From: Adiantum capillus-veneris
Lineage: Eukaryota > Streptophyta > Polypodiopsida > Polypodiales > Pteridaceae
NCBI GenBank assembly: GCA_014529385.2
Contig: CM043959.1
Location: 11,877,309 to 11,935,308, forward strand
Reading direction: 5' to 3'
Length of the DNA: 58,000 bases
The translations under genes and the position numbers were made by a program. The notes beneath the pieces are model-generated. The model was not told the origin of the DNA. It was given only the letters and a program-made list of their open reading frames with translations, and did not search any database. Positions 23,222 through 34,084 of the stretch are shown in pieces (the first letter of the stretch is position 1; every line of letters starts with the position of its first letter).

Positions 23222-23430
23222 ACCAAGAGGATTTGTACACACAATTAATCCCAATCACTAGACAAAATATATATATTATGGTAAGCACAAAACTACAATT
23301 CCAAAGAACAATTCGTAGCCTATTTGGTCAGCCAAGATTGAATGCCATTAACTCATCCATTAACCCTTTCATATTACCCATGATACGATATGACCATAGC
23401 CTTGATGTTTTCATCTTCATATTGTTTTGA
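23218..23430 (+). CDS. Small ORF b (70 aa), tandem homologue of ORF a
   Basis: Begins at the ATG of the ATGA overlap with ORF a and ends IFILF-stop, where ORF a ends VVILL-stop. It has the same central motif (FQxxIRSLFGQPRLNAI and FILPMIRYD). No domain recognised. It could be a second exon-like repeat of one protein if translation or splicing joined the two, but the frames differ. Confidence 0.4.
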   Translation: MNQEDLYTQLIPITRQNIYIMVSTKLQFQRTIRSLFGQPRLNAINSSINPFILPMIRYDHSLDVFIFILF

Positions 23431-23964
23431 CATTCTCTTTTGCGTTCTTTCTTTGTGTGTGTGAATGCAAGAGAGAAAGAGTGAGTCTTCTTTGATTGCA
23501 CTTCTTTCCAAACCCTAGTTTTCATGGCATCTATGGTTTAACTCCTTCATATAGTTTTTGTTGAGTTCTCTCACAAACTCTCACAGCCATAAGCCCGGTG
23601 CTTTCCTGGCAAGACCGCAAATTTCTCGACAACGTGTATACTTATAAGAAGCCATTTATGCACTATGTTGGCGTCTTATGACCCTAGATCCATAAGATAT
23701 CCTCTATGGTAAAAGAGAAATTTTACATGGGATATGATGACATCCTATGGTCCTAGGGCCATAGGGTGTCCTCTATGCTAGCAAAATGTGTAAGCTAAAA
23801 CATGCGATAAATATGCAACACGATATACAAAATTGAATCATTATCATACATCATACATTTGTTGCTTTACCACATAGTTGAAGGGGTCTTTGCCTTCAAA
23901 TATCATCATAACATTCAAACATTTAAATCAAAATTTCAAGTACTTTAATTCACAAATGCATTGA

Positions 23965-24097
23965 TCTGTTGGTGGATGGAAGGTCCGGCTCACCATGCAC
24001 TGTGATTTAAAAATCCCGAGGGGCAAAAGTATTTGTGCTGGATTCTCCTTATGGCATTGCACATGTTTTGGAACTTGCATTGCCTTCTACTTCCAAT
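23965..24097 (-). pseudogene. Third fragment of the phosphatase copy B N-terminal region
   Basis: GTTGGTGGATGGAAGGTC... through GCCTTCTACTTCCA matches 16,510-16,640 (copy B, minus strand) with many substitutions. Here it follows the end of duplication unit 2, so the duplicated block was once longer. Confidence 0.6.
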
Positions 24098-24797
24098 TTA
24101 CAAACTTAAACAATGGTTATACATTATACAATCATTTCTTTGCAATAAACCTTGATACAATGTTCCGATTGCTACATGACAAGCTAAAAAATTCTACTAG
24201 TCCTAGCTTCTCTCTATTGAAAAAAATTCAAGATATAAAGTCCAATTCTTTGCATCATCTAGAAGAGAAACAAAATCATAGTTTGGAACAAAATACTCGC
24301 ACTTTATATCTTTGAATAAAATCTTGTTACAATCAAGGAACTAGATCTTCACATAATCCAAAGGACAAATGCTTCAATAACCATTTATACTCGATGTTTA
24401 CTATCTAAGCAAATAATTGGCATTTACAACAAATGTTGAATATATGTTTAATCTAGTTAGTTGCAATACAAAGATAATTATTTCAAAGCAAATATGTTTA
24501 ATCTAGCTAGTTGCAATACAAAGATAATTATTTCAAATGCTTACACCATCAATTCACAATATAAGAACTTACACCCAACAAAAAATGATCATACATCAAT
24601 TGTTCAAACTCTCATTTTGGAATTTTGAGGACTAAATACTTTTTAGTTTTTTCTAGCTTATTTCATTCTCAATAGAATATTAAACCTTAATCACAAGATA
24701 AGAAATATATGTCCCTAATGTATATGGACACAAGATATAAGACCAACGAAAAATGTTATTGAAACACTTAAATAGTCTTTAGGTGAACTAGAATAAC
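24098..24797. other. AT-rich spacer with a 54 bp tandem duplication
   Basis: No gene seen. TATGTTTAATCTAG(T/C)TAG and the following ~35 bp occur twice in tandem (about 24,433-24,482 and 24,487-24,535). Confidence 0.5.
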
Positions 24798-25375
24798 CAA
24801 CCTATGGTCTAAAGGCCATAGGGTGTCATGTGATGTTTTATAAGATGTGTCCATAAGAGCTAGGTGATTTGCATCCATGGGGTGTTTTAAGTGCCCCTGT
24901 GGAGATTCTATGTCACCACCCTATGGCCCTAAGGCCTTAGGGTATCCCAAATGCTCTTGGATAACTTATGTTTCCTTCTAGAATAGCCCAAATACTCATG
25001 TGCCCGTTTAGAGACTTTATGTAATCTCTCTATATACATAAGATTGTAGGATAGCTGTGTTGACACCCTATGGCCTTAAGGCTGTAGACTAGCCCAAATG
25101 CTTATGTGCCCTTTTAAAGACTCTATGTAATCACCCTATATCCGTAAGATTGTAGGGTATCCAAATGCTTTTGGGGGATTCTATGTTGACACCCTATGGG
25201 CCTAAGGCTATAGAGTAACCCAGATGCTTATGTGCCCTTTTAGAGACTCGGTGTAATCACCCTACATCTGTAAGGTTGTTGGATATCCCATTTTATTTTG
25301 GGGGATTCTATGGCCCTAGGGCCATAGGGTGTCATGTCTACAAAGAACTCTATGATCCTCAAGTCATAGTGTATT
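24798..25375. repeat. Palindromic satellite array 5
   Basis: CCTATGGCC...GGCCATAGGGT units with their own spacer (TGCTTATGTGCCCTTTTAGAG and ATGTAATCACCCTAT types), downstream (3' side) of the ParB-like gene. Confidence 0.8.
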
Positions 25376-25698
25376 CTTCCCAAACCTCATATGATCAATT
25401 AAATTTAAAGTATTACATAATATATATCTTATGACCATATATAAATGTAGAATTCTATGTACCAAAACATGTCCATATAATATCATACACTTAAGTCTAA
25501 TTCATTTATTGTGAAAAAACTCAAACTCACAAGTTCACATTTTTTCAAAGAAAATAAATTGAGAACAATAACCAGCCAAACCTCAATGTTTTTAACATCA
25601 TGCGCAGATTTGAGATGGGACAAATAAAATAAAATGACAACAATAATAATCTAAATATCAGTAATGTAATATCATGGGTGGCTAGCTTAACATGTTTC
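25376..25698. other. AT-rich 3' flank of the ParB-like gene, no feature seen
   Basis: Low-complexity AT-rich sequence without open frames of note. It probably includes the 3' untranslated region of the minus-strand gene. Confidence 0.4.
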
Positions 25699-26269
25699 CT
25701 ATAGAATTTCTAGAATGGCCTCAACACTTGCATCTAATGGTTCTTCAATTTCTTCTTCCTCTGAATCCTTGGCATTGACTTTCTCTGTGTTATCCACACC
25801 TGCCCACCTTCTAAGATCAAGGTCTTCTTTCACTATGGAATGGAAAAGAGATTCCAATTGCGTCATTTGATCACTACTACATGCAACTGATATCACCTTT
25901 CTCTGTTGTTGTAGTGCCTCTTTAGTCCCATAGCCTAATGAGAAGATGTCTATCACTTGATCATCTTCTTTGAGACAGATGCATTTGATTGCACGACATA
26001 CAAAAAAGGATTTGGTGTGGTTGCTTCACTAAGCAAATCTTCTCATCTGTCAGCTCTTGTTGTAGTAGCTTGACATCATTATCTTCTAAACCAGCTAGGC
26101 ATCTAAAGATTGTTGTGCTTGGTTGTCGCCCACGAGAAGTTGATGTCTGATGCTTCTCCAAGATGTGTATCCACTAATCATAGATTTCATCATCGTACAT
26201 GACCATGTGTGCTTCTTTGTTGGAAAATGATTTATGGTTGAACACGATGTTCGCCACATTTACAAAGGC
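25699..26269 (-). pseudogene. 3' exon(s) of the ParB-like gene, with stop and frameshift
   Basis: The exon starts at 26,269 after a TTTTGAAG acceptor and reads AFVNVANIVFNHKSF, in phase with exon 1, then reaches an in-frame TAG near 26,172-26,174. The same frame reopens as WIHILEKHQTSTSRGRQ to 25,961. A change of frame near 25,957 leads into an acidic C-terminus ending DASVEAILEIL at 25,699. I do not recognise the tail. The Ser/Thr/Arg-rich stretch and the Glu-rich end could be protein-protein or DNA contacts. This copy may produce a protein truncated shortly after the ParB-like domain. Confidence 0.5.
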
Positions 26270-26349
26270 CTTCAAAATAAAGAAAAGAAAATTAACTTTA
26301 TTTCAAGACATATTTTTAACAAAAATAAGCATAGGGAAGTGGAACTTAC

Positions 26350-27633
26350 ATCCCAACCTGCTCGACTTGGATGACCGACAGGAACACCTGCCTTGGGTTT
26401 TGTTGGTTTAGAATATGCAAGCCATTGACTATGGCCATGCTTCAAGACCTCCACATAAGGCTGGTTTTTTATTGCTGTTATTCTCTCCATGTTCTCCATT
26501 CTAGAAATTCGAACAGCAATCTCTTTCGGAGTGTCTACCACTATCCTTGCAGTTCTAAACTTGTAGAACTCTTTTCTCAAAGCATACTTAGTGGTGTTGT
26601 TACGCAAAAAAGCTCTAGCCGCTATGATGGAATGCTGACCAGCTAGAATCCAGTAGTGGTATGTTGATAGCTTGTCTCCATGCACTTCAGCTATTTGTAA
26701 AGGCATTTTTGTAATTGGGTTATACGGCATCAAGTCTGCTGCACTGGAGACTGGCCTAGAGTGCCCTGCAAATTGCTTCAAGAGATATTTCACATATACA
26801 TCTGACAATGGTCTGTATCTATAGCCTTCTGGTGCAAGGTTGCATTGCTCAACTGGGATCAATTGGGTAAATTGTACACCAAATTTAAAATAGTGGTCAA
26901 TTCCGACGTATCCATCTAGCCCACTCTTAGAAGTTTTGGCAACTTCTTTATCAAGATCTTTTTCTTTGGGCTGTATAATAGAGTCCAAAACAGCTAAGGA
27001 TGCTGAGTCCACAACCACTGCCACTGAGGGGGTTCCAACTGTTAGGGTTGCAAGTCCACTAGAATCTCCTGCTTCTTGAGTCTGTAAGGGTATAACTGAA
27101 AGATTTTCTTCGGCCACATTTTCACTATTTTCTCCAAGTGAGGGAGTCTGACTCTCCTTGAGCGTCTTAGATTGATTTGCTGTACCTGTGTCTTCATTCT
27201 TTCGCTTCTTATTCTTCTTTGTGCTACTCAATTTACCTAAATATTGATTGACTTTCTTAAAGCCCTCAATATATAAGTCTATAAAGTTCTCACTTGGAGT
27301 GTCGTCTTGAAGCTCCACCCACCCTGCTTTTGTCATTGTCACTCCTTCATAATCAACCTTCACCAATTTTTGAGCAAAGGCCACAGGCTCCAACAAGTAG
27401 GAGTCATCATTGAGTAGTTTTACTCCAAGGGATGGAGACATTTCAAGATCTGAACAATCTTTCTTTATCTCCTTGACAATATCATAGTCCTTGAAGGGCA
27501 ATTTCTCTTTATCTTGAAAGAAAAAGTGGACTTTCTCATCACTTCCACCATTTGGTAAGTGAAAATCTAGATACCAAGAACTTGGTGTTGAGCCTGTTGC
27601 ATCAACTGACTTTGACTTTCTCTTCTGAGACAT
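26350..27633 (-). CDS. ParB/sulfiredoxin-like domain protein, main exon
   Basis: Exactly 428 codons from ATG (27,633) to a GGGAT|GTAAGT donor (26,350/26,349), all open. The ATG follows a TTTTTACAG acceptor, so a 5' non-coding exon is expected. Residues 1-135 are unassigned. Residues ~139-147 form a basic nuclear-localisation-like run (KKNKKRKNE), followed by a Ser/Thr/Val linker. Residues ~258-400 resemble ParB/Srx folds: RYRPLS, a VxYLLKQF helix, ITKMPLQIAEV strand, YWILAGQHSIIAARAFL (compare xxIxDGQHRxxAA), then RIVVDTPKE and RISRMENMERITA. ParB proteins bind palindromic sites and use this fold for CTP or related chemistry. The second Arg of the GQHR signature is Ser here. Flanked on both sides by palindromic arrays of the same transposon. 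Confidence 0.55.
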
Positions 27634-27675
27634 TTTCTGTAAAAAGAATGACATATATTTAGACAAGATGGATAT

Positions 27676-30600
27676 TATTACATCCATATGGACCTAGGGC
27701 CATAGAGTCACCTCTATGTTAAACCATGTGGTCCTAGGTCCAAAGGGTGCCAACAAAATGGTTCTACAAGTGTACCTAGGCCACTCTATGGTAGTGTGAT
27801 CACATGTTCCCTTATGACATTAGAGGACCCTCAAAGAAGTATCCCTTGAATGGCCTAAATACCCCTTTAGAGACTCTACACCAACACCATATGGCAATCT
27901 GTGGCCTGAAGGCCATAGGGTCCCCTGCATGCTAGTAAGAACCTCTCTATGCTCTACATTGGCATCCTATGGCCCCAAGGCCACAAGGTGGCCACAATGT
28001 TTTAAAGAAACACTTCATGAGGGTTTTCTGGTAACCTATGACCCCAGGGCCATATGGTGCTCTCCATGCAAGTAAAAACCACTATTTGCTATATATTGAG
28101 GAGACCTTGTGGGATGAAGTCCATAGGGTCCCCTCTATGCTAGTAAGAACCTCTGTTTACTCTATAATGGCACCCTGTGGCCTGAAGGTCATAGGGTTCC
28201 CTCTATGCTACTAAGAATCTCCTTGTGCTTTATGCTCTATCGTCTATGCTCTATGATCTATATTGACTTCCTATGGCCCCAAGACCACAAGGTGCCCTCA
28301 TCGTTTCCAAAAACACCTCATTGTTTTGCTATGGCCCTAGGGCCATAGCTCTCTATGCCGATATAAAGCACCATGCTCTATATTAGCTCCCTAAGGCCTG
28401 AAGGCCATAGGGTTGGCCTCAAGGGCCCCAAGGGTGCTCTGTATGCCAATGAAAAATACTATTCTCTCTATATTGAGGAGACCTTGTGAGCTGAAGGCCA
28501 TATGAACCCTTCTATGATGGATTTTTGACAAGCAATCCCCCTAGGTAAGGATGTTCTATATGCTAGTAAAAACACTATTTTCTCTATATTGGCACCATGT
28601 GACTTGAAAGCCACACGGTCCCCTATATTCTAGTAAGAGCCTCACCATGCTCTATATTGGCACCCTTTGGCGTGAAGGCCATAGGGTCCGATCTTTGCTA
28701 GTAAGAACCGATCTATGCTCTATATTGGCACCCTATGGCCTGAAGGCCATAGGGTCCCCTGTGTGCTAGTAAGAACCTCTGTATGCTCTACACATCCGAT
28801 GAACCCAAGGCCACAAGTTGCCCTCTATGTTTTGAAGAAACCCTTTAGGAGGGTTTTTTGGCAACCTATGGACCCAGGGCCATAGGGTGCTCTCTATGCC
28901 ATTGAACAACCCTCATTGTTTTGGTACCCTATGGCCCCAGGTATAAAGCCCTATTTGGTCTCTCTATGCTAGTAAGAACTGATCTTTGTTCTATATTGGC
29001 ACCCTTTGGCCTGAAGACCATAGGGTCCGCTCTGTGCTAGTAAGAACCGATCTATTCTCTATATTCTCTATATTCATGCCATAGGGTCCCCTGTATGTTA
29101 GTAAGAACCTCTCTATGCTCTACACATACTATGACCCCAAGGGCACAAGGTGCCCTCTATGTTTTGAAGAAACCCTGCATGATGGTTTTTTGGCAACCTA
29201 TGGACCTAGGGCCATAGGGAACTCTCTATGCTAGTAAAAACACTATTTGCTCTATATCCCGGAGACTTTGTGGGCTGAAGGCATGGGCTAAAGGCCATAG
29301 GTTCCCCTCTATGCTAGTGAGAACCTCTATTTTCTCTACGTTGACACCATGTGGCCTGAAGGCCATAGGGTTCCTTGTATGCTAGTAAGAAGCTCTCTAT
29401 GCTCTATGCTCTATATTGACATCCTATGGCCCCATGTATAAAGCACTATTTGGTCTCTCTATGTTAGTAAGAACCGATCTATGCTCTATATTGGCACCCT
29501 ATGGCCTGAAGGCCATAGGGTCCCCCCTATGCTAGTAAGTAACTCTCTATGTTCTACACATCCTATATGTTTTGAAGAAACCCTTCATGAGGGTTTTTTG
29601 GCAACCTATGGACCCAGGGCCATAGGATTCTCTCTATGCCATTGAGGAGACCTTGTGGACTGAAGGCCATAGGGTCCCCTCTATGCTAGTAAGAACCTCT
29701 GTTTTCTCTACGTTGACACCCTGTGGCCTGAAGGCCATAGGGTTCCCTCTATGATAGTAAGAAGCTCTCTATGCTCTATGCTCTATGTTGGCACCCTATG
29801 GTCCCAAGGCCACAAGGTGCCCTCATAGTTTTGTAAAAACCCTCATTGTTTTGGCACATTATGCTCCCAAGTATAAAGCACTATTTGGTCTCTCTATGCT
29901 AGCAAGAACCGATCTATGCTCTATATTGGGACCCTATGGCGTTCAGGCCATAGGGTTCTATGTATGCTAGTAAAAACCTCTCTATGCTCTACAAATCTTA
30001 TGACCCTAAGGGCACAAGGTGCCTTGTAAGTTTTAAAGAGACCCTTCATGAAGGTTTTTTTGGCAACCTATGGACCCAGGGCCATAGGGTGCTCTATATG
30101 CCAGTAAAAAACACTATTGCTCTATATTGATGAGACCTTGTGGGATGAAGGCCATAGGGTCCCCTCTATGCTAGAACCTCTATTTTCTCTATATTGAGAC
30201 CCTGTGGCTTGAAGGCCATAGGGTTCCCTCTATGGTAGTAAGAAGCTCTCTATGCTCTATGCTCTATGCTCTAAATTGACATCCTATGGCCCCAAGGCCA
30301 CGAGGTGCCCTCATTGTTTTGAAAAAACCCTCATTGTTTTGACACCTTAAGGCCCCATGTATAAAGCACTATTTGGTCTCTCTATGCTAGTAAGAACCGA
30401 TCTATGCTCCATATTGGGAGCCTATGGCCTTCAGGCCATAGAGTCCCCTGTATTCTTGTAAGAACCTCTCTATGCTCTACACATCTTAAAGAAACCATTC
30501 ATGACAGTTTTTTGGCAAACTATGGACCCAGGTCCATAGGGTGCTCACTATTTTCTCTATATTGAGGAGACCTTGTGGACTGAAGGCCATAGGGTCCCCT

Positions 30601-31180
30601 CTATGCTACTAAGAATCTCTGTTATCTCCATATTGACACCCTGTGGCCTGAAGGCCATAGGGTTCCCTCTATGGTAGTAAGAAGCTCTCTATTCTCTTTG
30701 CTCTATGCTCTATGCTCTAAATTGACATCCTATGGCCCCAAGCACTATTTGTTCTCTCTATGCTAGTAAGAACCGATCTATGCTCCATATTGGGAGCCTG
30801 TGGCCTTCAGGCCATAGAGTCCCCTGTATTCTAGTAAGAACCTCTCTATGCTCTACACATCTTATGACCCTAAGGACACAAGGTGCCCTGTATGTATTAA
30901 AGAAACCATTCATGACAGTTTTTTGGCAACCTATGGACCCAGGTCCATAGGGTGCTCTCTATGCTAGTAAAAAACACTATTTTCTCTATATTGAGGAGAC
31001 CTTGTGGGCTGAAGGCCATAGTGTCCCCTCTATGCTAGTAAGAACCTCTGTTATCTCTATATTCACACCCTGTGGCCTGAAGGCCATAGGGTTCCCTCTA
31101 TGGTAGTAAGAAGCTCTCTATGCTCTTTGCTCTATGCTCTACATAGAGATCCTATGGCCCGAAGGCCACAAGGTGCCCTC
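27676..31180. repeat. Palindromic satellite array 6 (largest)
   Basis: About 3.5 kb of units alternating two palindrome versions: CCTATGGCCTGAAGGCCATAGGG and a CCTATGGACCCAGGGCCATAGGG-like form. They are separated by CCCCTCTATGCTAGTAAGAACC, CTCTATGCTCTA and GAGGGTTTTTTGGCAA spacers. It lies directly upstream of the ParB-like exon on the minus strand, so it may be inside its first intron. Confidence 0.9.
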
Positions 31181-32560
31181 ATTGTTTCAAATGGAAAGTA
31201 GGGAACCTTGTGACCCTAGGGAACATAGGGAATCCTATGGCCCTTGAGATTGTAGATTGTCACCCTATGGCCCTTGGACCACAAGGTCTTTAGATGGGAC
31301 AGAGGGCATCCAAGGGCCCGAGGGTGGCCTACGTACATAGGGTACACCATGGTGCATATTAACGGGCACCATGGCAGCCCCATGCACCTAGGGCTCTAGG
31401 GCCATAGGATCTCCAAAACAAACATAGGGAATCATATGGCCCTTGCGATTGTACATTGTCACCCTATGGCCCAAGGGCCATAGGGTCTTCAGATGGAATG
31501 TAGGGCACCTTGTGACCCTAGGGAACATAGGGAATCCTATGGCCCTTCAGATTGTAGGTTGTCACCATATGGCCCTTGGGCCACAAGGTCTCTAGATGGG
31601 ACGTAGGGCACCCTATGATCCTATGGATATAGGGCCATAGGATCTCCAAAAAAAACATATGGAACCCTATGGACCTTGATATTGTACAAATACACCCTAT
31701 GGCCCTTGGGCCACAAGGTCTCAAGATGGAACATAGGGCACCTTTTGATCCTATGGCCATAGCTTCCTTATGTTCCTTTTGGAGATTTTATGGTGCTAGG
31801 GCCATAGGATCTTCAGAAGGAACATAGGGAACCATATGGACCTTGAGATTGTACATTGCCATCCTATGGCCCTTGGGCCTCAGTGTCTCTTGATGGGACA
31901 TAGGGCACCCTGTGATCCTACGTCCGTAGGGCCCTATGTTCCTTTTGGAGATCCTATGGCCCGAGGACCATAGGATCTCCAAAAGGAACATAGGGAACCC
32001 TGTGATCCTATGTCCGTAGGGCCATATGTTCATTTTGGAGATCCTATGGCTCAAGGACCATAGGATCTCCAAAAGGAACATAGGGAACTCTATGGCCCTT
32101 GAGATTGTACATTCCCACACTATGGCCCTTGGGCCACAAGGTCTCCAATAGGTCACCCTTTGATCCTATGGCCCTAGGTTCTTTATGTTGCTTTTGGAGA
32201 TTCTATGGCCCTAGTGCCACCCTATCTCCAAAAGGAACATAGGGAACCCTATGGCCCTTGAGATTGTACATTGCCACCCTAAGGCCCTTGGGCCACAAGG
32301 TCTCTAAATCGGACATAGAGCACCATGTGATCCTATGGCCATAGTGCCATATATATGTTTTGGAGATCCTATGGCCCTATGGCCATAGGATCTTCAATAG
32401 AAACATAGGGAACCCTATGACCCTTGAGATTGTACATTGGTACTCTATGGCCAGATGGGACATTGGTCACCCTATAGTTCGATGTGAGACCACCCTATGG
32501 CCTTATGGTCATAGGGTGCCTTAGGGCCATATGTTACTCTTTAGTATGAGGTGAAACCCT
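31180..32560. repeat. Palindromic satellite array 7 (different spacer subfamily)
   Basis: The same palindrome core with another spacer: GAGATTGTACATTGCCACC, GGCCACAAGGTCTC and GATCTCCAAAAGGAACATAGG. A larger inverted arrangement is seen, since GGAGATCCTATGG... faces ...CCATAGGATCTCC around many cores (for example near 31,950-31,985), extending the palindrome arms. Confidence 0.9.
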
Positions 32561-33253
32561 ATGTAGCCACACCCTGTCTGCCCTTCTAAAGATTCAATGT
32601 GTAGTTTTATTTTAGTGACTACAAATGAATTTAAAGAAACTATATTACACCATATCTTACAAGCACATATAGTGTACACTTTCTTTCCCACCTTCTTGCC
32701 TCTTTTTTTTTCCCATCCTCCTGCAACTGAACCCTAATCCATCCTCATACAACAGCATGCTCTACTCGTCCTCTTACAACGTGTGCCCAACTCCCCACAA
32801 CCCAATTACAGGTATTCATAGTTTCAGCATTTTCTATAGTTATTGTCTTTTGCCTTTGCAGGTTTATAATTTTTTGTTGTAATTAGAGATTTTTGCAGTT
32901 AGAGTTTTACAATTTTACAGTATTAGGTCACTTATAAGGAGTTTTCTGTTTTATAGATTTAGGTCCCTAATAAGAGTTTTTCGTTTTACAAATTTAGGTC
33001 CCTAATTAGTGTCTTCTGTTTTATATTTTTAGGTCTCTAATTAGAGTATTCTATATTACAGTTTTAGATCTCTAATTAGAGATTTTTCTGTTTTATAGTT
33101 CTACAGTCTACAATTTTATAGTTTTAGAGATGTAATTAATGATTTTTGTTTATTGTTCTAGAGAGAGGGAATTCACAACTTAGCTAAAACGTAATTAGAT
33201 TAAGAACAATTAAAACCGAATTAAGCAAAAAGATTAGGGTTTCTACAGGTTAC
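32561..33253. repeat. Spacer with a 35 bp minisatellite
   Basis: Around 32,920-33,100 about five tandem 35 bp units of the type TTTAGGTCCCTAATTAGAG plus TTTTCTGTTTTACAG occur. Pyrimidine-rich sequence precedes them (32,680-32,720). No gene recognised. On the minus strand it lies just inside the probable first intron of the ParB-like gene. Confidence 0.7.
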
Positions 33254-33600
33254 CTCTGAGTAAATCTGTGTTTGATGAAAACCGGCTGCAGCAGTAGCAA
33301 GCAGTAACTTAGGTGTGTTGAGGCCGCGACGATGATGGTAACAGATCTGTGTTTGGGAGGTCGCAACAGCAGTCCTTCTGTTGAAGGTTGTGGCGATGGC
33401 TTCGCGTAGATCTGTGTGCGCGTCGCAATGATGGCGTAGAACTGTATGCGTAGGGAGAGAGGGAGAGAGAGACAAAGAAAGACAAGCTCTGTGCAGGTTT
33501 CTGTGTAGGTTTCGAGCAAGAAACGAGAGAGAGAAAGAGAGCGACAGCGCGAAAAAAATTGTGGTAGAGAGAGAAAGAGAGAGATAAGATTAGTTAGGTT
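33254..33600 (-). promoter_or_regulatory. Probable promoter-proximal 5' exon on the minus strand
   Basis: Read on the minus strand, this block starts with long CT-rich stretches (TCTCTCTTTCTCTCTC), as plant transcription starts and 5' leaders often do. It becomes GC-richer than its surroundings and ends with a good donor CTCAGAG|GTAACC at 33,254, followed by AAACCCTAATC. The next plausible acceptor on this strand that leads into a gene is TTTTTACAG before the ParB-like ATG at 27,633. I infer a non-coding first exon and a ~5.6 kb intron containing arrays 6 and 7. Overlapping short frames do not look coding. Confidence 0.4.
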
Positions 33601-34084
33601 AGGTTAGAAATTCAAAATTTGAATTTTGAATGTAGGGGTTGTTCTCACGGGTTTGCAGTCGAGATTACTAGAGTTCTAACTAAGCTTTGTGCGAAAATGA
33701 GACATAGCTCGTCGGCTCCGAAATTGAAAGAGCTTTATTAAAAAAAAAAAAAAGAGTATGGAAAAAAAAAAGTTGGTGCAAGGCTTTGTCAATGTCCATA
33801 TCTTTGTAGTACGAGTGGAACGACACCCATGAAGCAAAATTTGACTTCAGAATCAAAATCTGCATAGTAAAAAATACATTAAAAAGAGCTAAATTTTAAA
33901 AAAATTATCCCGAAAATTATGTGCTATTTTTTTGTCCTATATCAATAAGTGTATTTGAAAATCCATTATGACAAAGTTTGTCGTAGCGTAAAAATTATTT
34001 TTTAATTATTTTTTTAATTTATGCCACTTGCGGATATCCCTTGAATGGCCGAAATTATTATGAAGACACCTCAGCCACCCCTGC
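33601..34084. other. AT-rich spacer, possible bidirectional promoter region
   Basis: AT-rich, with poly-A/T runs and no open frame of note. It lies between the minus-strand first-exon candidate and the satellite array leading to the plus-strand genes. Confidence 0.3.

Larger units (their letters stand above)
21625..23631 (+). mobile_element. 2,007 bp LTR-like insertion (TG...CA, 4 bp target duplication)
   Basis: Comparison with duplication unit 1 gives exact ends. ACGT (21,621-21,624) is followed by TGTCGTGC, and TCTCGACA is followed by ACGT (23,632-23,635). Unit 1 has a single ACGT at the same place. TG...CA ends with inverted TGTCG/CGACA and a 4 bp duplication are LTR hallmarks. A good TATA box (TATAAAAG, 22,453-22,460) lies near the middle. 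I found no internal direct repeats marking two LTRs, so this is probably a solo LTR or a small non-autonomous element. It also holds two homologous small ORFs. Confidence 0.7.
19234..23800. repeat. Segmental duplication unit 2 (interrupted by an LTR-like element)
   Basis: A copy of 16,628-19,182 beginning at TTCTACTTCCATTG. It is interrupted at 21,625-23,631 and resumes with GTATACTTATAAGAA (compare 19,022-19,037). The continuity of the duplicate across the insertion defines the inserted element to the base. Confidence 0.85.

Noticed and set aside
27676-32560. CRISPR-like appearance of regularly spaced palindromic repeats
   Set aside because: Spacers are themselves repeated and related, no cas genes are present and the context is eukaryotic. 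This is a satellite array.
33221-33519. Minus-strand ORFs of 84-89 codons in the CT-rich block
   Set aside because: Overlapping frames are equally open, composition is low-complexity, and the block ends in a splice donor. Better explained as a non-coding 5' exon.
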